From Mucilaginibacter sp. cycad4 (GTDB lineage Bacteria; Bacteroidota; Bacteroidia; Sphingobacteriales; Sphingobacteriaceae), in contig NZ_CP139559.1 in the NCBI RefSeq assembly GCF_034263275.1, positions 1,178,001-1,242,000 on the forward strand: 64,000 nt of DNA, read 5' to 3'. Under the pieces are notes generated by a model, which worked only from the letters and a program-made list of their open reading frames with translations, ran no database searches and was not told where the DNA came from. Position 1 is the stretch's first letter, and each line of letters begins with the position of its first letter. Both the position numbers and the translations under genes were made by a program. This document shows, in pieces, positions 44,007-52,242 of the stretch.

Positions 44007-46153
44007 ACAGGCGTAGCTTTATACAATCAGGTGCATTACTGAGCGGCGGCTTGCTCATCTCATTTACTATTCCAAAGGCTAATAAGCTGGCTGCCCTTGC
44101 AGAAACGGCTGATTTAAATGTGTTTGCCCCGAATGCATTTTTAAATATAGGTACAGACAACAGTATTTCGGTATACCTGAGCCATGTGGAAATGGGGCAG
44201 GGGATCTGGACTACGTTGCCCATGCTTATTGCAGATGAGCTTGACGTGGATCTGAAAAAAATCAGCATTAAACATGGTGGCGCCAATAAAGCGTTTAATC
44301 ACCTTATTTACGGCGCGCAAATTACCGGGGGCTCAAGTACAACCTGGTCTGAGTTTGACAGGTATCGTAATGCCGGCGCAACAGCGCGGACGCTCCTGCT
44401 TCAAACAGCCGCTACCCGTTCGGGTACTGCTGTCGAAAGCTGCAAAACAGAAGATGGTTTTGTTATTGCAGGGAACAAAAGATACACTTATGGTGAGTTG
44501 GCTAACGACGCCGCAAAGTTACCTGTACCTGAGAAGGTCCCGCTGCGTTCACCCACCGACTGGAAATACATAGGTAAGGGGAGCAAACGGATGGATGCCC
44601 GCGTGAAGACTAATGGTACTGCGCAATTTGGCATGGATATCCAGTTTCCCGGGTTACTTACTGCTGTCGTTGCTCATGCACCGGTTTTTGGCGGCAAAGT
44701 CAAATCGTTTGAGGCCAGTAAGGCGAAAGCAGTTCCAGGCGTAAGGGAGGTTGTTCAAATTCCGACGGGTGTGGCTGTCATTGCTGACCACTTTTGGGCG
44801 GCCAAACAGGGAAGGAAGGCCTTACAGGTAAGCTGGGACCATGGCGCCGGCGTGCAGTTAAATACCAGTACACAAACTGCGGCTTACCGGAAACTGGCTG
44901 CATCGGATGGGCTCACGGTTCAGAAAAAAGGCGATGTAAAAACGGCATTTACAAAAGCGGTAAAAACCATTTCGGCAGAATATGTTTTTCCCTACCTGGC
45001 CCATGCACCTATGGAACCGCTGAATTGCACCGTTAAGATTGAAAATGACAGCTGCGAGATATGGACAGGCACACAGTTGCCAGGCGGAGAGCAGGCCGCC
45101 GCCGCAAAAATTCTTGGATTTAAGCCAGAGCAGGTAAAAGTGAACATACCATTCCTTGGAGGAGGCTTCGGCAGGCGTGCAACACCTGCCTGTGATTTTG
45201 TTTCGGAAGCGGTTCATATTGCGAAAGCAAGCGGTAAGCCGGTAAAAATGGTATGGACGCGGGAAGATGATATGAAGAGCGGTTTTTACCGGCCTTTTTA
45301 TGTTCATAATGTAAAGATCGGGGTCGACAAGGATGGCCTTCCGGTTGCATGGAACCATAATATTGCAGGTCAGTCAATCATGGCGGATGCGGCAGTGCTT
45401 TTTGGCCCGCCTCCGGCAATAGACGATACCACGGTGGAAGGTGTTAAAGGATCACCATACCTGGATGAGATAGCAGATCATTTTGTTGGCCTTCATACCA
45501 CCAAAGAAGTAGTACCTGTTTTGTGGTACCGGTCTGTAGGTGGCACCCATACCGCATTTGTAATGGAAACGCTTATGGACGAGCTTGCACACAATGCAGG
45601 TATCGACCCGGTAGAGTACCGCCGCGGGCTATTCAAAAATCATTCAAGGCACCTGGCTGCGCTTAACCTAGTGGCTGAAAAAGGTAATTGGAACCGAACG
45701 TTATCTCCCGGGCGGTTTAAAGGCATCGCGGTGCATGAGGCTTTTGGCAGCGTTGTAGCGATTATAGCCGAAGTAAGCGTAGAAAAAGGAATGACGCAAG
45801 TACACCAGGTAGATTGTGCAATTGAGTGCGGCCTGGCCGTGAACCCCGACGGTGTAAAGGCCCAAATGGAAAGCGGGATCATTTTCAGTATCTCAATGGC
45901 AATGTACGGCGAGCTGACCTTCGTTAATGGAGAATTGCAGCAGCATAATTTTTATGATTACCGGATCACCCGGATGTACGAAGCACCCCGGATCAATGTT
46001 TATATTGTGGATAGCAAGGAAAAAATGGGAGGTGCCGGAGAATGTGCGGTTCCGCCTACAGCACCAGCCGTAGCTAATGCAATTTTTGCGGCGACCGGAA
46101 AACGGATTTACAATTTACCTATCGTTAACAACCGACTCCAGAAACAGGCATGA
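44003..46153 (+). CDS. Molybdopterin-binding large subunit, isoquinoline 1-oxidoreductase-like
   Basis: 716 residues from the ATG at 44003 ([20 protein letters not shown]), a twin-arginine signal. A longer frame upstream overlaps the previous gene and would hide this signal. Motifs of the xanthine dehydrogenase superfamily: [62 protein letters not shown] and the C-terminal [20 protein letters not shown] containing the active-site glutamate. It is the IorB type, fused as two half domains, exported folded with its cofactor. Partner of the 2Fe-2S subunit before it and the cytochrome after it. Confidence 0.9.
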   Translation: MNRRSFIQSGALLSGGLLISFTIPKANKLAALAETADLNVFAPNAFLNIGTDNSISVYLSHVEMGQGIWTTLPMLIADELDVDLKKISIKHGGANKAFNHLIYGAQITGGSSTTWSEFDRYRNAGATARTLLLQTAATRSGTAVESCKTEDGFVIAGNKRYTYGELANDAAKLPVPEKVPLRSPTDWKYIGKGSKRMDARVKTNGTAQFGMDIQFPGLLTAVVAHAPVFGGKVKSFEASKAKAVPGVREVVQIPTGVAVIADHFWAAKQGRKALQVSWDHGAGVQLNTSTQTAAYRKLAASDGLTVQKKGDVKTAFTKAVKTISAEYVFPYLAHAPMEPLNCTVKIENDSCEIWTGTQLPGGEQAAAAKILGFKPEQVKVNIPFLGGGFGRRATPACDFVSEAVHIAKASGKPVKMVWTREDDMKSGFYRPFYVHNVKIGVDKDGLPVAWNHNIAGQSIMADAAVLFGPPPAIDDTTVEGVKGSPYLDEIADHFVGLHTTKEVVPVLWYRSVGGTHTAFVMETLMDELAHNAGIDPVEYRRGLFKNHSRHLAALNLVAEKGNWNRTLSPGRFKGIAVHEAFGSVVAIIAEVSVEKGMTQVHQVDCAIECGLAVNPDGVKAQMESGIIFSISMAMYGELTFVNGELQQHNFYDYRITRMYEAPRINVYIVDSKEKMGGAGECAVPPTAPAVANAIFAATGKRIYNLPIVNNRLQKQA

Positions 46154-46743
46154 AAAAACTAATAATCACCATGATCGTTTTGTTTATGTCAAGCGCGGTC
46201 ATATTATCGTTCAAAGAGGAAAAAACAACAGTTAATTATACGGCGCTGCCTAAAGACAGTGTGGCTTCTGTTGCAGCCTTTAAACAGGTTTATACTGTAT
46301 TAATGAGCGCCCGCTGTATGAATTGCCATCCCTCGGGAGATATACCGCTGCAGGGCGACGACAACCATTTGCACACCATGTTCCCCAAAAGAGGCGTTGA
46401 TGGTAAAGGCGTTTATGCCATGAAATGTGCCAATTGCCATCAGCCAACAAATACCCCGGGTTTGCACACGCCTCCGGGTAATCCGAACTGGCATCTGCCA
46501 CCGGCCGACATGAAAATGGTTTTTCAGGGGAGGACACCCCGCCAACTGGCAAAACAATTAATAGACCCTAAGCAAAATGGGCATAAGGACATGCAGAAAC
46601 TTATTGCACATGCAGATGATGGGCTGGTGCTTTCGGCCTGGAAACCGGGAGAAGGCCGTAAACTTCCGCCAATGAGCCACGCAGCATTTAAGAAGGCCTG
46701 GCTTACCTGGCTAAAAACCGGTGCGTATGCTCCGGCTAAATAA
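46150..46743 (+). CDS. Di-heme c-type cytochrome, electron partner of the Mo enzyme
   Basis: 197 residues overlapping the previous stop by ATGA. Signal peptide [20 protein letters not shown]. Two heme motifs: CMNCH at 56-60 and CANCH at 93-97. Downstream APADMKM-like sequence (PPADMKMVFQGRTPRQLAKQ) and PPMSHAAF may supply Met/His axial ligands. It should take electrons from the 2Fe-2S clusters in the periplasm. Last gene of the operon, followed by a strong terminator. Confidence 0.88.
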   Translation: MKKLIITMIVLFMSSAVILSFKEEKTTVNYTALPKDSVASVAAFKQVYTVLMSARCMNCHPSGDIPLQGDDNHLHTMFPKRGVDGKGVYAMKCANCHQPTNTPGLHTPPGNPNWHLPPADMKMVFQGRTPRQLAKQLIDPKQNGHKDMQKLIAHADDGLVLSAWKPGEGRKLPPMSHAAFKKAWLTWLKTGAYAPAK

Positions 46744-46855
46744 AATGTGTGATGCCGGGTTGACGAATTACGCATGAAACGAAGTTTTCTAATACCCCAG
46801 CTATTTAAGTTATTGATTTATTATGCTGTTTATTTGAAACGCAGTTTTAGTTAAT

Positions 46856-46882
46856 AAAGCGCCGGCCGGGGGACGGCGCTTT
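46856..46882 (+). terminator. Terminator of the molybdenum hydroxylase operon
   Basis: A 9 bp stem, AAAGCGCCG with CGGCGCTTT, loop of 9 nt, then GTTTTATTTT. It lies 113 bp after the last stop, and is a standard rho-independent terminator. Confidence 0.85.
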
Positions 46883-46905
46883 GTTTTATTTTGAATTATA
46901 AGACA

Positions 46906-46935
46906 CAAAAAAGCCCGATACGTTTTGTACCGGGC
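46906..46935 (-). terminator. Terminator of the MBOAT operon
   Basis: Read on the minus strand, GCCCG pairs with CGGGC with an additional TAC/GTA inside, followed by a seven-T run (A-run 46906-46912 on the plus strand). It sits 28 bp beyond the stop of the SGNH-like gene. Confidence 0.75.
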
Positions 46936-46962
46936 CCTGTTAGTTAGTTGATATATTATTTA

Positions 46963-47910
46963 TTAATTGCCACTTACTATTTTATTATCAAGCTGATTTA
47001 AAGAAGCAGTACTGCCGGTATTAAGCATCCCGTTTATAATGCGCTGATTGATGTATGCTGAAAATTTTAAAGCTCCTTTGAAATTCAAATGCCCAAAATC
47101 AGCAAAGTCATCATTTTTTAGCGGAAAGTTATTAAAGTCCAGGAATTTTATACCGCCAAAGTAACGTTCACGGATCAGTGAAAATTCGGCTTCGTTATTT
47201 CTGTACTCATACAAGGGGTGTTGCGGGCTCCTGATCAGGAAAACGCTTTTATGCATACTGCTGCAATAATCTATTATTTTTCTTAGATATTGAATATTGG
47301 TTGTTGAGATTGCACTTTTATTTGATGCTGCTTTAATATTTTTGACCGCCGGGTTATTTGAAGGTAAAGGCCTGGAACCTTCTATTTTGAAATATCCTCC
47401 TGTTTTTCCTGTGTAATCATAGTTAAATGAAACTGCTTTAATAAAATTGGTACGGGCGGCTATGCCTATACAATTCATAAAGTATTTTGAATTGTGCTTA
47501 GCCAGCAATTCAAAATCGGCCAGGCTCATAAAAGAGGCATATTGCGGAAACATGTTTGACATATAGGTATATCCCCATGTCCAATCGTCCATTTTGGTGT
47601 CAATCTGGTTATTTGAAAATTCTATAAGTACAGTGGTTATCTGTGGGTTTTGCGACAGGTATTTTTTAACTTTTTGAAAGGTGTAAAAATAAGATTCGGC
47701 AGAGTGCGACAGGTTGGTTAGATTGGGTATCAGGGTATCATTATACGCGCACTCTGAGTGCGAATGGCCAAAAAGGGCAATAGTGTTGTCTTTCTTTACA
47801 CTAAACTTTGAAAATTTATTTACCATATAACCCGGAATCAGAGCAATAGCCAATATGAGCAGGCTGCTCATTAAAACAAATGATACGGTTTTAATTAAAA
47901 AGCGGTGCAT
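46963..47910 (-). CDS. SGNH-like membrane-anchored protein, partner of MBOAT
   Basis: 315 residues with an N-terminal membrane helix (about 8-28). The ALFGHSHSECAYND segment corresponds to the GDS/GNSH block of SGNH-type acyltransferases/esterases, with S as nucleophile candidate. DFADFGHLNFKGALKF near the C-terminus supplies the usual Dxx(x)H pair. This build is typical of periplasmic partners of MBOAT proteins in polymer O-acetylation (AlgJ/AlgX/DltD functional class). It lies 3 bp after the MBOAT gene, so both are one operon. Family assignment is by motif only. Confidence 0.65.
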   Translation of the reverse strand: MHRFLIKTVSFVLMSSLLILAIALIPGYMVNKFSKFSVKKDNTIALFGHSHSECAYNDTLIPNLTNLSHSAESYFYTFQKVKKYLSQNPQITTVLIEFSNNQIDTKMDDWTWGYTYMSNMFPQYASFMSLADFELLAKHNSKYFMNCIGIAARTNFIKAVSFNYDYTGKTGGYFKIEGSRPLPSNNPAVKNIKAASNKSAISTTNIQYLRKIIDYCSSMHKSVFLIRSPQHPLYEYRNNEAEFSLIRERYFGGIKFLDFNNFPLKNDDFADFGHLNFKGALKFSAYINQRIINGMLNTGSTASLNQLDNKIVSGN

Positions 47911-47913
47911 TGC

Positions 47914-49365
47914 TTAAAATTGAAAGTAAATAAACTGCTGCTCTTTCCCTGTAAATAAAAAAATCACCACAACCAGTGTATAATAAAAGGTCAATCTGTA
48001 CCCTCTTTTCCTTAACCAGGTTAACTTTTCAATGGCATACTGGTTTTCCCGCCCCTGCCACTCAACTATTATAAAACATACGATAAGCATGATCACCTCA
48101 AGCAGTTGTACCTTGTTAACCTCTAATTGAGGTATGGAAAAAAGCGATCGTGAAAAGATCCTGCCAATGTATTTAAACGCCTGTGTAACACTATCAGCCC
48201 TGAAAAAGATCCATGCAAAAATTACCTGCAGAAATGTAGTCATCATTTGTATGAATTCGATGAGTGTTGGTATGGTTTTGCCTTTGGCTGCAATTTCAAG
48301 GTGGTTTCTGTTGGTTTTTAAAAGGATAGAAGGGAGAATGAATAATGCATTTAAAAAACCCCAGATGATGAAGGTCCAGTTTGCGCCATGCCAAAAGCCG
48401 CTAACTAAAAAAATGATTAACGTGTTTCGTACTTTGAGCCAGGTGCCTGTTTTGCTGCCCCCAAGGGGTATGTATAAGTAATCTCTGAACCACGATGATA
48501 ATGAGATATGCCATCTGCGCCAAAACTCGGCCATATCCCTTGAAAAGTAGGGGAATGCAAAGTTTCTCAGCAGCTCAAATCCAAAAAGTTTGGCTATGCC
48601 TAATGCCATGTCTGAATATCCCGAAAAATCGCAATAGATTTGGAACGCAAAAAATATGGCGCCTAAAACCAGGGTGCTGCCCGGATAATGCGCACTGTTT
48701 GCAAATATCATGTTGGCATAGTCGGCACATTGATCGGCAATTACAGCTTTTTTAAACAGGCCCCATAGGATTTGCCTAAGGCCGTTAATTGCCCCCTGGT
48801 AGTTAAATTCCCTTTTTGTTTTTACCTGGGGCAAAAGGTGTGTGGCCCGTTCAATTGGACCGGCCACCAGCAGCGGAAAAAAACTTACAAACAGTGAATA
48901 GTCAATAAAATTCCGTTCGGCTTTGATCCGGTTTTTATAAACATCAATTACATATGATAGGCCGTGAAACGTATAAAAAGAGATGCCAACAGGCAATATT
49001 ACATTTAGTGTAAACGGGCTTAAATGGATTCCCATGCTGGCACATAGGCCAGCAAGCGACGCGGCGAAGAAGTTGTAGTATTTAAAAATGCCTAAAAAGC
49101 CCAGGTTTACAGATATACTTAGCCAAAGCCAAAAGGTTTTTAGGCCTTGTGTTTTTGCCTGGTACATTTTTAGCCCGGTAAAATAATCTAAAAGGGTGGA
49201 AAAGATTAACAGTAAAAGAAATCGCCAGTCCCAGCAGGCGTAAAAGAAATAGCTTGCAGCGAGCAGCAATAAATTTTGCTGTTGCAGTTTTCGGTTAAGT
49301 ACAAACCAATAAAGCACAAAAACTACAACCAGAAATATTCCGAACCCTAAGGAATTAAAAAGCAT
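47914..49365 (-). CDS. MBOAT-family O-acyltransferase (AlgI-like)
   Basis: 483 residues with about 10-11 membrane helices. Signature segments: SLGFGIFLVVVFVLYWFV, LAASYFFYACWDWRFLLLL, ILPVGISFYTFHGLSYVIDV, EFWRRWHISLSSWFRDYLYI (the conserved WHISLSSW loop) and FLVSGFWHGANWTFIIWG with the catalytic His. It moves an acyl (probably acetyl) group across the membrane to a polysaccharide through the SGNH-like partner. It lies some 3 kb from the polysaccharide locus, so the target may be that polymer. Confidence 0.9.
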   Translation of the reverse strand: MLFNSLGFGIFLVVVFVLYWFVLNRKLQQQNLLLLAASYFFYACWDWRFLLLLIFSTLLDYFTGLKMYQAKTQGLKTFWLWLSISVNLGFLGIFKYYNFFAASLAGLCASMGIHLSPFTLNVILPVGISFYTFHGLSYVIDVYKNRIKAERNFIDYSLFVSFFPLLVAGPIERATHLLPQVKTKREFNYQGAINGLRQILWGLFKKAVIADQCADYANMIFANSAHYPGSTLVLGAIFFAFQIYCDFSGYSDMALGIAKLFGFELLRNFAFPYFSRDMAEFWRRWHISLSSWFRDYLYIPLGGSKTGTWLKVRNTLIIFLVSGFWHGANWTFIIWGFLNALFILPSILLKTNRNHLEIAAKGKTIPTLIEFIQMMTTFLQVIFAWIFFRADSVTQAFKYIGRIFSRSLFSIPQLEVNKVQLLEVIMLIVCFIIVEWQGRENQYAIEKLTWLRKRGYRLTFYYTLVVVIFLFTGKEQQFIYFQF

Positions 49366-49567
49366 GTTATGATTAATTTAAAGAAATAACCAAAGTGGTT
49401 GACTTAAGGATAATCAGTAAGTGTGGAGGCTGGGGGTAGGTAGATGTATAATAAGAAGCAATAATAAAATTGATCGCTGTTTTACAGCAACCAACTTATA
49501 ATACGTTAAAAAAAATAGTAAAGGCTTTTTATCAATATAAATAATTTTGCTACATGCCAAATGGCCA

Positions 49568-50005
49568 TCAATCGGGTTTTAGTGTGTTTTCGTTACGCAA
49601 TGCTTCGTTGAATTTTTCAAGCAACTTTATATACTTGTCCATCCAATAATATATGGCATCAAGCGGAGCATCTTTTGCCTCATGGGTTTCGATATCCTTT
49701 TCGGCATTCGGAGAATTAAATCTCAACGCAAATTCATTTGGAAACTCCTTTGAAAAATCATGTTCAATAACAATTCCGATCTGACAAATGATATCAAAGC
49801 TAAGCCTTTTCGTGTTGAACCAATTGTATAAGGTTCTGCGGCTTACATTGAGTTTCCGGGCGATTTCACTTATCCCCATATGGTCACGTCTAACAATTCG
49901 CTCTACAATTTTACCAAAATGTAAATCTTGAGTGTCATTAATACCAATAGATCTTTGATCATTATTGATATATGAGCTAACAGGGTAATAAACTTTGCTG
50001 TGCAT
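49568..50005 (-). CDS. Small HTH DNA-binding protein
   Basis: 145 residues. A helix-turn-helix is clear at about 30-75: GKIVERIVRRDHMGISEIAR, KLNVSRRTLYNWFNTKRLSF. The C-terminal part (about 105-145) is helical and could dimerise (YWMDKYIKLLEKFNEALRNE). It falls in the XRE/Fis-like class, not further assignable. A perfect 24 bp palindrome lies 82 bp upstream and may be its operator. Confidence 0.7.
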   Translation of the reverse strand: MHSKVYYPVSSYINNDQRSIGINDTQDLHFGKIVERIVRRDHMGISEIARKLNVSRRTLYNWFNTKRLSFDIICQIGIVIEHDFSKEFPNEFALRFNSPNAEKDIETHEAKDAPLDAIYYWMDKYIKLLEKFNEALRNENTLKPD

Positions 50006-50582
50006 AAGATTAGATTCGATTAGGTGTCAATTTTTAGTTGGTTAGCATAATTAAATTTAGGTTATAATAAACTGCAAATTACTTATAGATATTTATGATC
50101 ATAAATATCTGGTTTCGGCTTTTTCTGAATCATGATTTAAGATTTAGGTTATTCATTTGTTTAGTATTCTATGCTTCACATTCCTTTATTTATAAACGGG
50201 CGATGACTTATTAACAAATTCATGTCATCGTTTGTGAATTAAATGTATGTATACTTCCTTTCTTTATTCAACCTATAAAAGGCCAAATTATACCTGTAGA
50301 GGGCGCTAATGCACACTAATTAGGAATAGTGAAAATGGCTCTCCATGTTTTTGAGACCAGTAATTGCCAGGTTTTGTGAGCGATAGTTAAGTTATTAAAC
50401 TGTTACCCATTCAGGAAAGTGTTATATTAGTTAATTTTACTATAGGTGTAATTACTTTCAAAATAAGATAAATTTAACGCATGGCATTAAGGTGAGCGCA
50501 GAAATTCACAAAATATTCTCGAATTATCATCTTTTATCTTCCTGTAAACGATCATCGCGATGAAAATAATTTCCTAAATAAT
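50006..50582. promoter_or_regulatory. Intergenic region with a 24 bp palindrome
   Basis: 577 bp with no supportable ORF. At 50087-50110 a perfect 24 bp palindrome (arm AGATATTTATGA followed directly by its complement). A 7 bp stem, CGATGAC/GTCATCG, is at 50201-50230, and a 12 bp palindrome, TCATCGCGATGA, at 50552-50563 just beyond the stop of the PAS-AraC gene. Confidence 0.6.
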
Positions 50583-52148
50583 TCAATCTGATAAAAAATG
50601 GGCTGTTTTAAACGGCGAAAGAGGGGTAATATCTAAAAGTATTCCTGATAGCTTTTTACACTTATTATTTTGAAATTCAGGATAACCAATAATTCTTATC
50701 TTTCTTGAATTACCTTTTGCCGTTATCATATCAACTTCAATATCAAACGAGCTTCCGTATTTTAATGCATCTTTTAAAGCTTTTTTACTGAGCCTTTGGC
50801 TTTTGCCTTGCTTAAAAAGTTTCCATACGGCTTTTATATCCGGTACGAAATACTCAGGTACTTCAAGGATGCTTTTTATAACGTTATCCCATTGCATTGT
50901 ATGGGTAAGCAGATCCCTTGTCCACATGCCAATTTTTGACAGGGTAGCAGCTCTCTTCAGGAGCTTCTCTGCCTGTTTGTTTTCTTTCTCTATGGCTTTA
51001 ATTTTAGAAATGTCTTCGGTATGGATAAATAGCCCGCCTGTTTCTCCCGTAGTTGTAAACCAGGGATGAATATTCCACTTGAGCCAGCAGCGTGTACCGT
51101 CATTCTTTTTTAAAAGCAGGCCATCACATTGATATATATTACCTTTTAAGCAATGATTATGGAGCTTTTCACACTTCTTTTTTGTAGCGGGCAAAACTTC
51201 ATATATACTTTTTCCGATAAAATTAGTGTTTTCGAGCTTGTATTCGGCAATCCACTTTTTTGAAGCAGCAATAAATTGCATTTGGTTATTGAACATGGCA
51301 ATAGCAATGGGAGCCTGTTCAACAAGCATTTTATTATGTGTGTTATTTTCTTTTTGCGTTTCGATGATTTCACCATCAGCGGATTTTTCTTCTAAATATT
51401 TATGATAGCATGCCGAAAAATTTGATGGATTGGAAAAATTAAGCATTACTGCCATTTGGTTTTTATTGCAACGCTTCTCTCTGATATACCTGTCTGCAAT
51501 TTCCATTTGCAAATACCGGTAATAGGAAAAAATTGTTCTCCCGAAACTTTGCTTAAAATCCCTTTTTAATTTTGACTCCGATACAAAATGTTTTTTTGAA
51601 AGGGCAGAGATACTCGGAAACCCGATAAACAGGTTATCATTTAATGTTTTAGCAACATTTTCAAGGAGCTGGTCGTTTTGAGTTACAAACTCCGGCAGTT
51701 TTTCTACGCCTGTTCCATTATCAGCAGGTTTGTTATTTAGCGGGCTGATGTCTGCCATATGTGCATAAAACCCCTTTATTTCACCTTCAATATAGTTAGG
51801 GTGATAAGTAACCCGCACATTTTTAGCTTTGCCCGTATACAAATGGATTACCTGGTCAAAAACCTGTATTTTACCCCCTAATACACCATTAATATAGGGA
51901 AGCTGCACTTCAAATAATGTTCCTAAAATTTCCGAAAGATGTGATTTATTAATCATATGTTCGGGTGTTATCCCAAACCAATCCGCCGTAGCTTTATTGG
52001 CATACCTGCAAATCAGGTTTTTATCCCAATAAGCCAGCATAGCTTCTGTGTGCTCCGTCACGTTGAACGCTATCTCAAAAAAATCAGAATTCGGATCAAA
52101 GGACATTGGATTTCCTCTTAAAAAATAATAATCATCAGTTTTACCCAT
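50583..52148 (-). CDS. PAS - AraC HTH - PAS - PAS regulator
   Basis: 521 residues in an unusual order. Residues about 30-135 form a PAS domain (TEAMLAYWDKNLICRYANKA, GFYAHMADISPL). Residues about 165-256 hold an AraC-type double HTH (SISALSKKHFVSESKLKRDF and NQMAVMLNFSNPSNFSACYH). Then two more PAS domains, about 275-390 (IAIAMFNNQMQFIAASKKWI, TGGLFIHTEDISKI) and about 405-510 (LSKIGMWTRDLLTHTMQWDN, LSGILLDITPL). No histidine kinase, cyclase or GGDEF follows. It looks like a one-component sensor-regulator. ATG at 52148 used; an ATG 14 codons in is possible. Confidence 0.75.
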   Translation of the reverse strand: MGKTDDYYFLRGNPMSFDPNSDFFEIAFNVTEHTEAMLAYWDKNLICRYANKATADWFGITPEHMINKSHLSEILGTLFEVQLPYINGVLGGKIQVFDQVIHLYTGKAKNVRVTYHPNYIEGEIKGFYAHMADISPLNNKPADNGTGVEKLPEFVTQNDQLLENVAKTLNDNLFIGFPSISALSKKHFVSESKLKRDFKQSFGRTIFSYYRYLQMEIADRYIREKRCNKNQMAVMLNFSNPSNFSACYHKYLEEKSADGEIIETQKENNTHNKMLVEQAPIAIAMFNNQMQFIAASKKWIAEYKLENTNFIGKSIYEVLPATKKKCEKLHNHCLKGNIYQCDGLLLKKNDGTRCWLKWNIHPWFTTTGETGGLFIHTEDISKIKAIEKENKQAEKLLKRAATLSKIGMWTRDLLTHTMQWDNVIKSILEVPEYFVPDIKAVWKLFKQGKSQRLSKKALKDALKYGSSFDIEVDMITAKGNSRKIRIIGYPEFQNNKCKKLSGILLDITPLSPFKTAHFLSD

Positions 52149-52242
52149 CGTGATGCGAATGGGATTTTAGGTTATAATTTGCCTAAATCTGCAAATTATT
52201 ATTGGAAACCTATAAGATAAATCATATAAATTAAAAAAAAGC

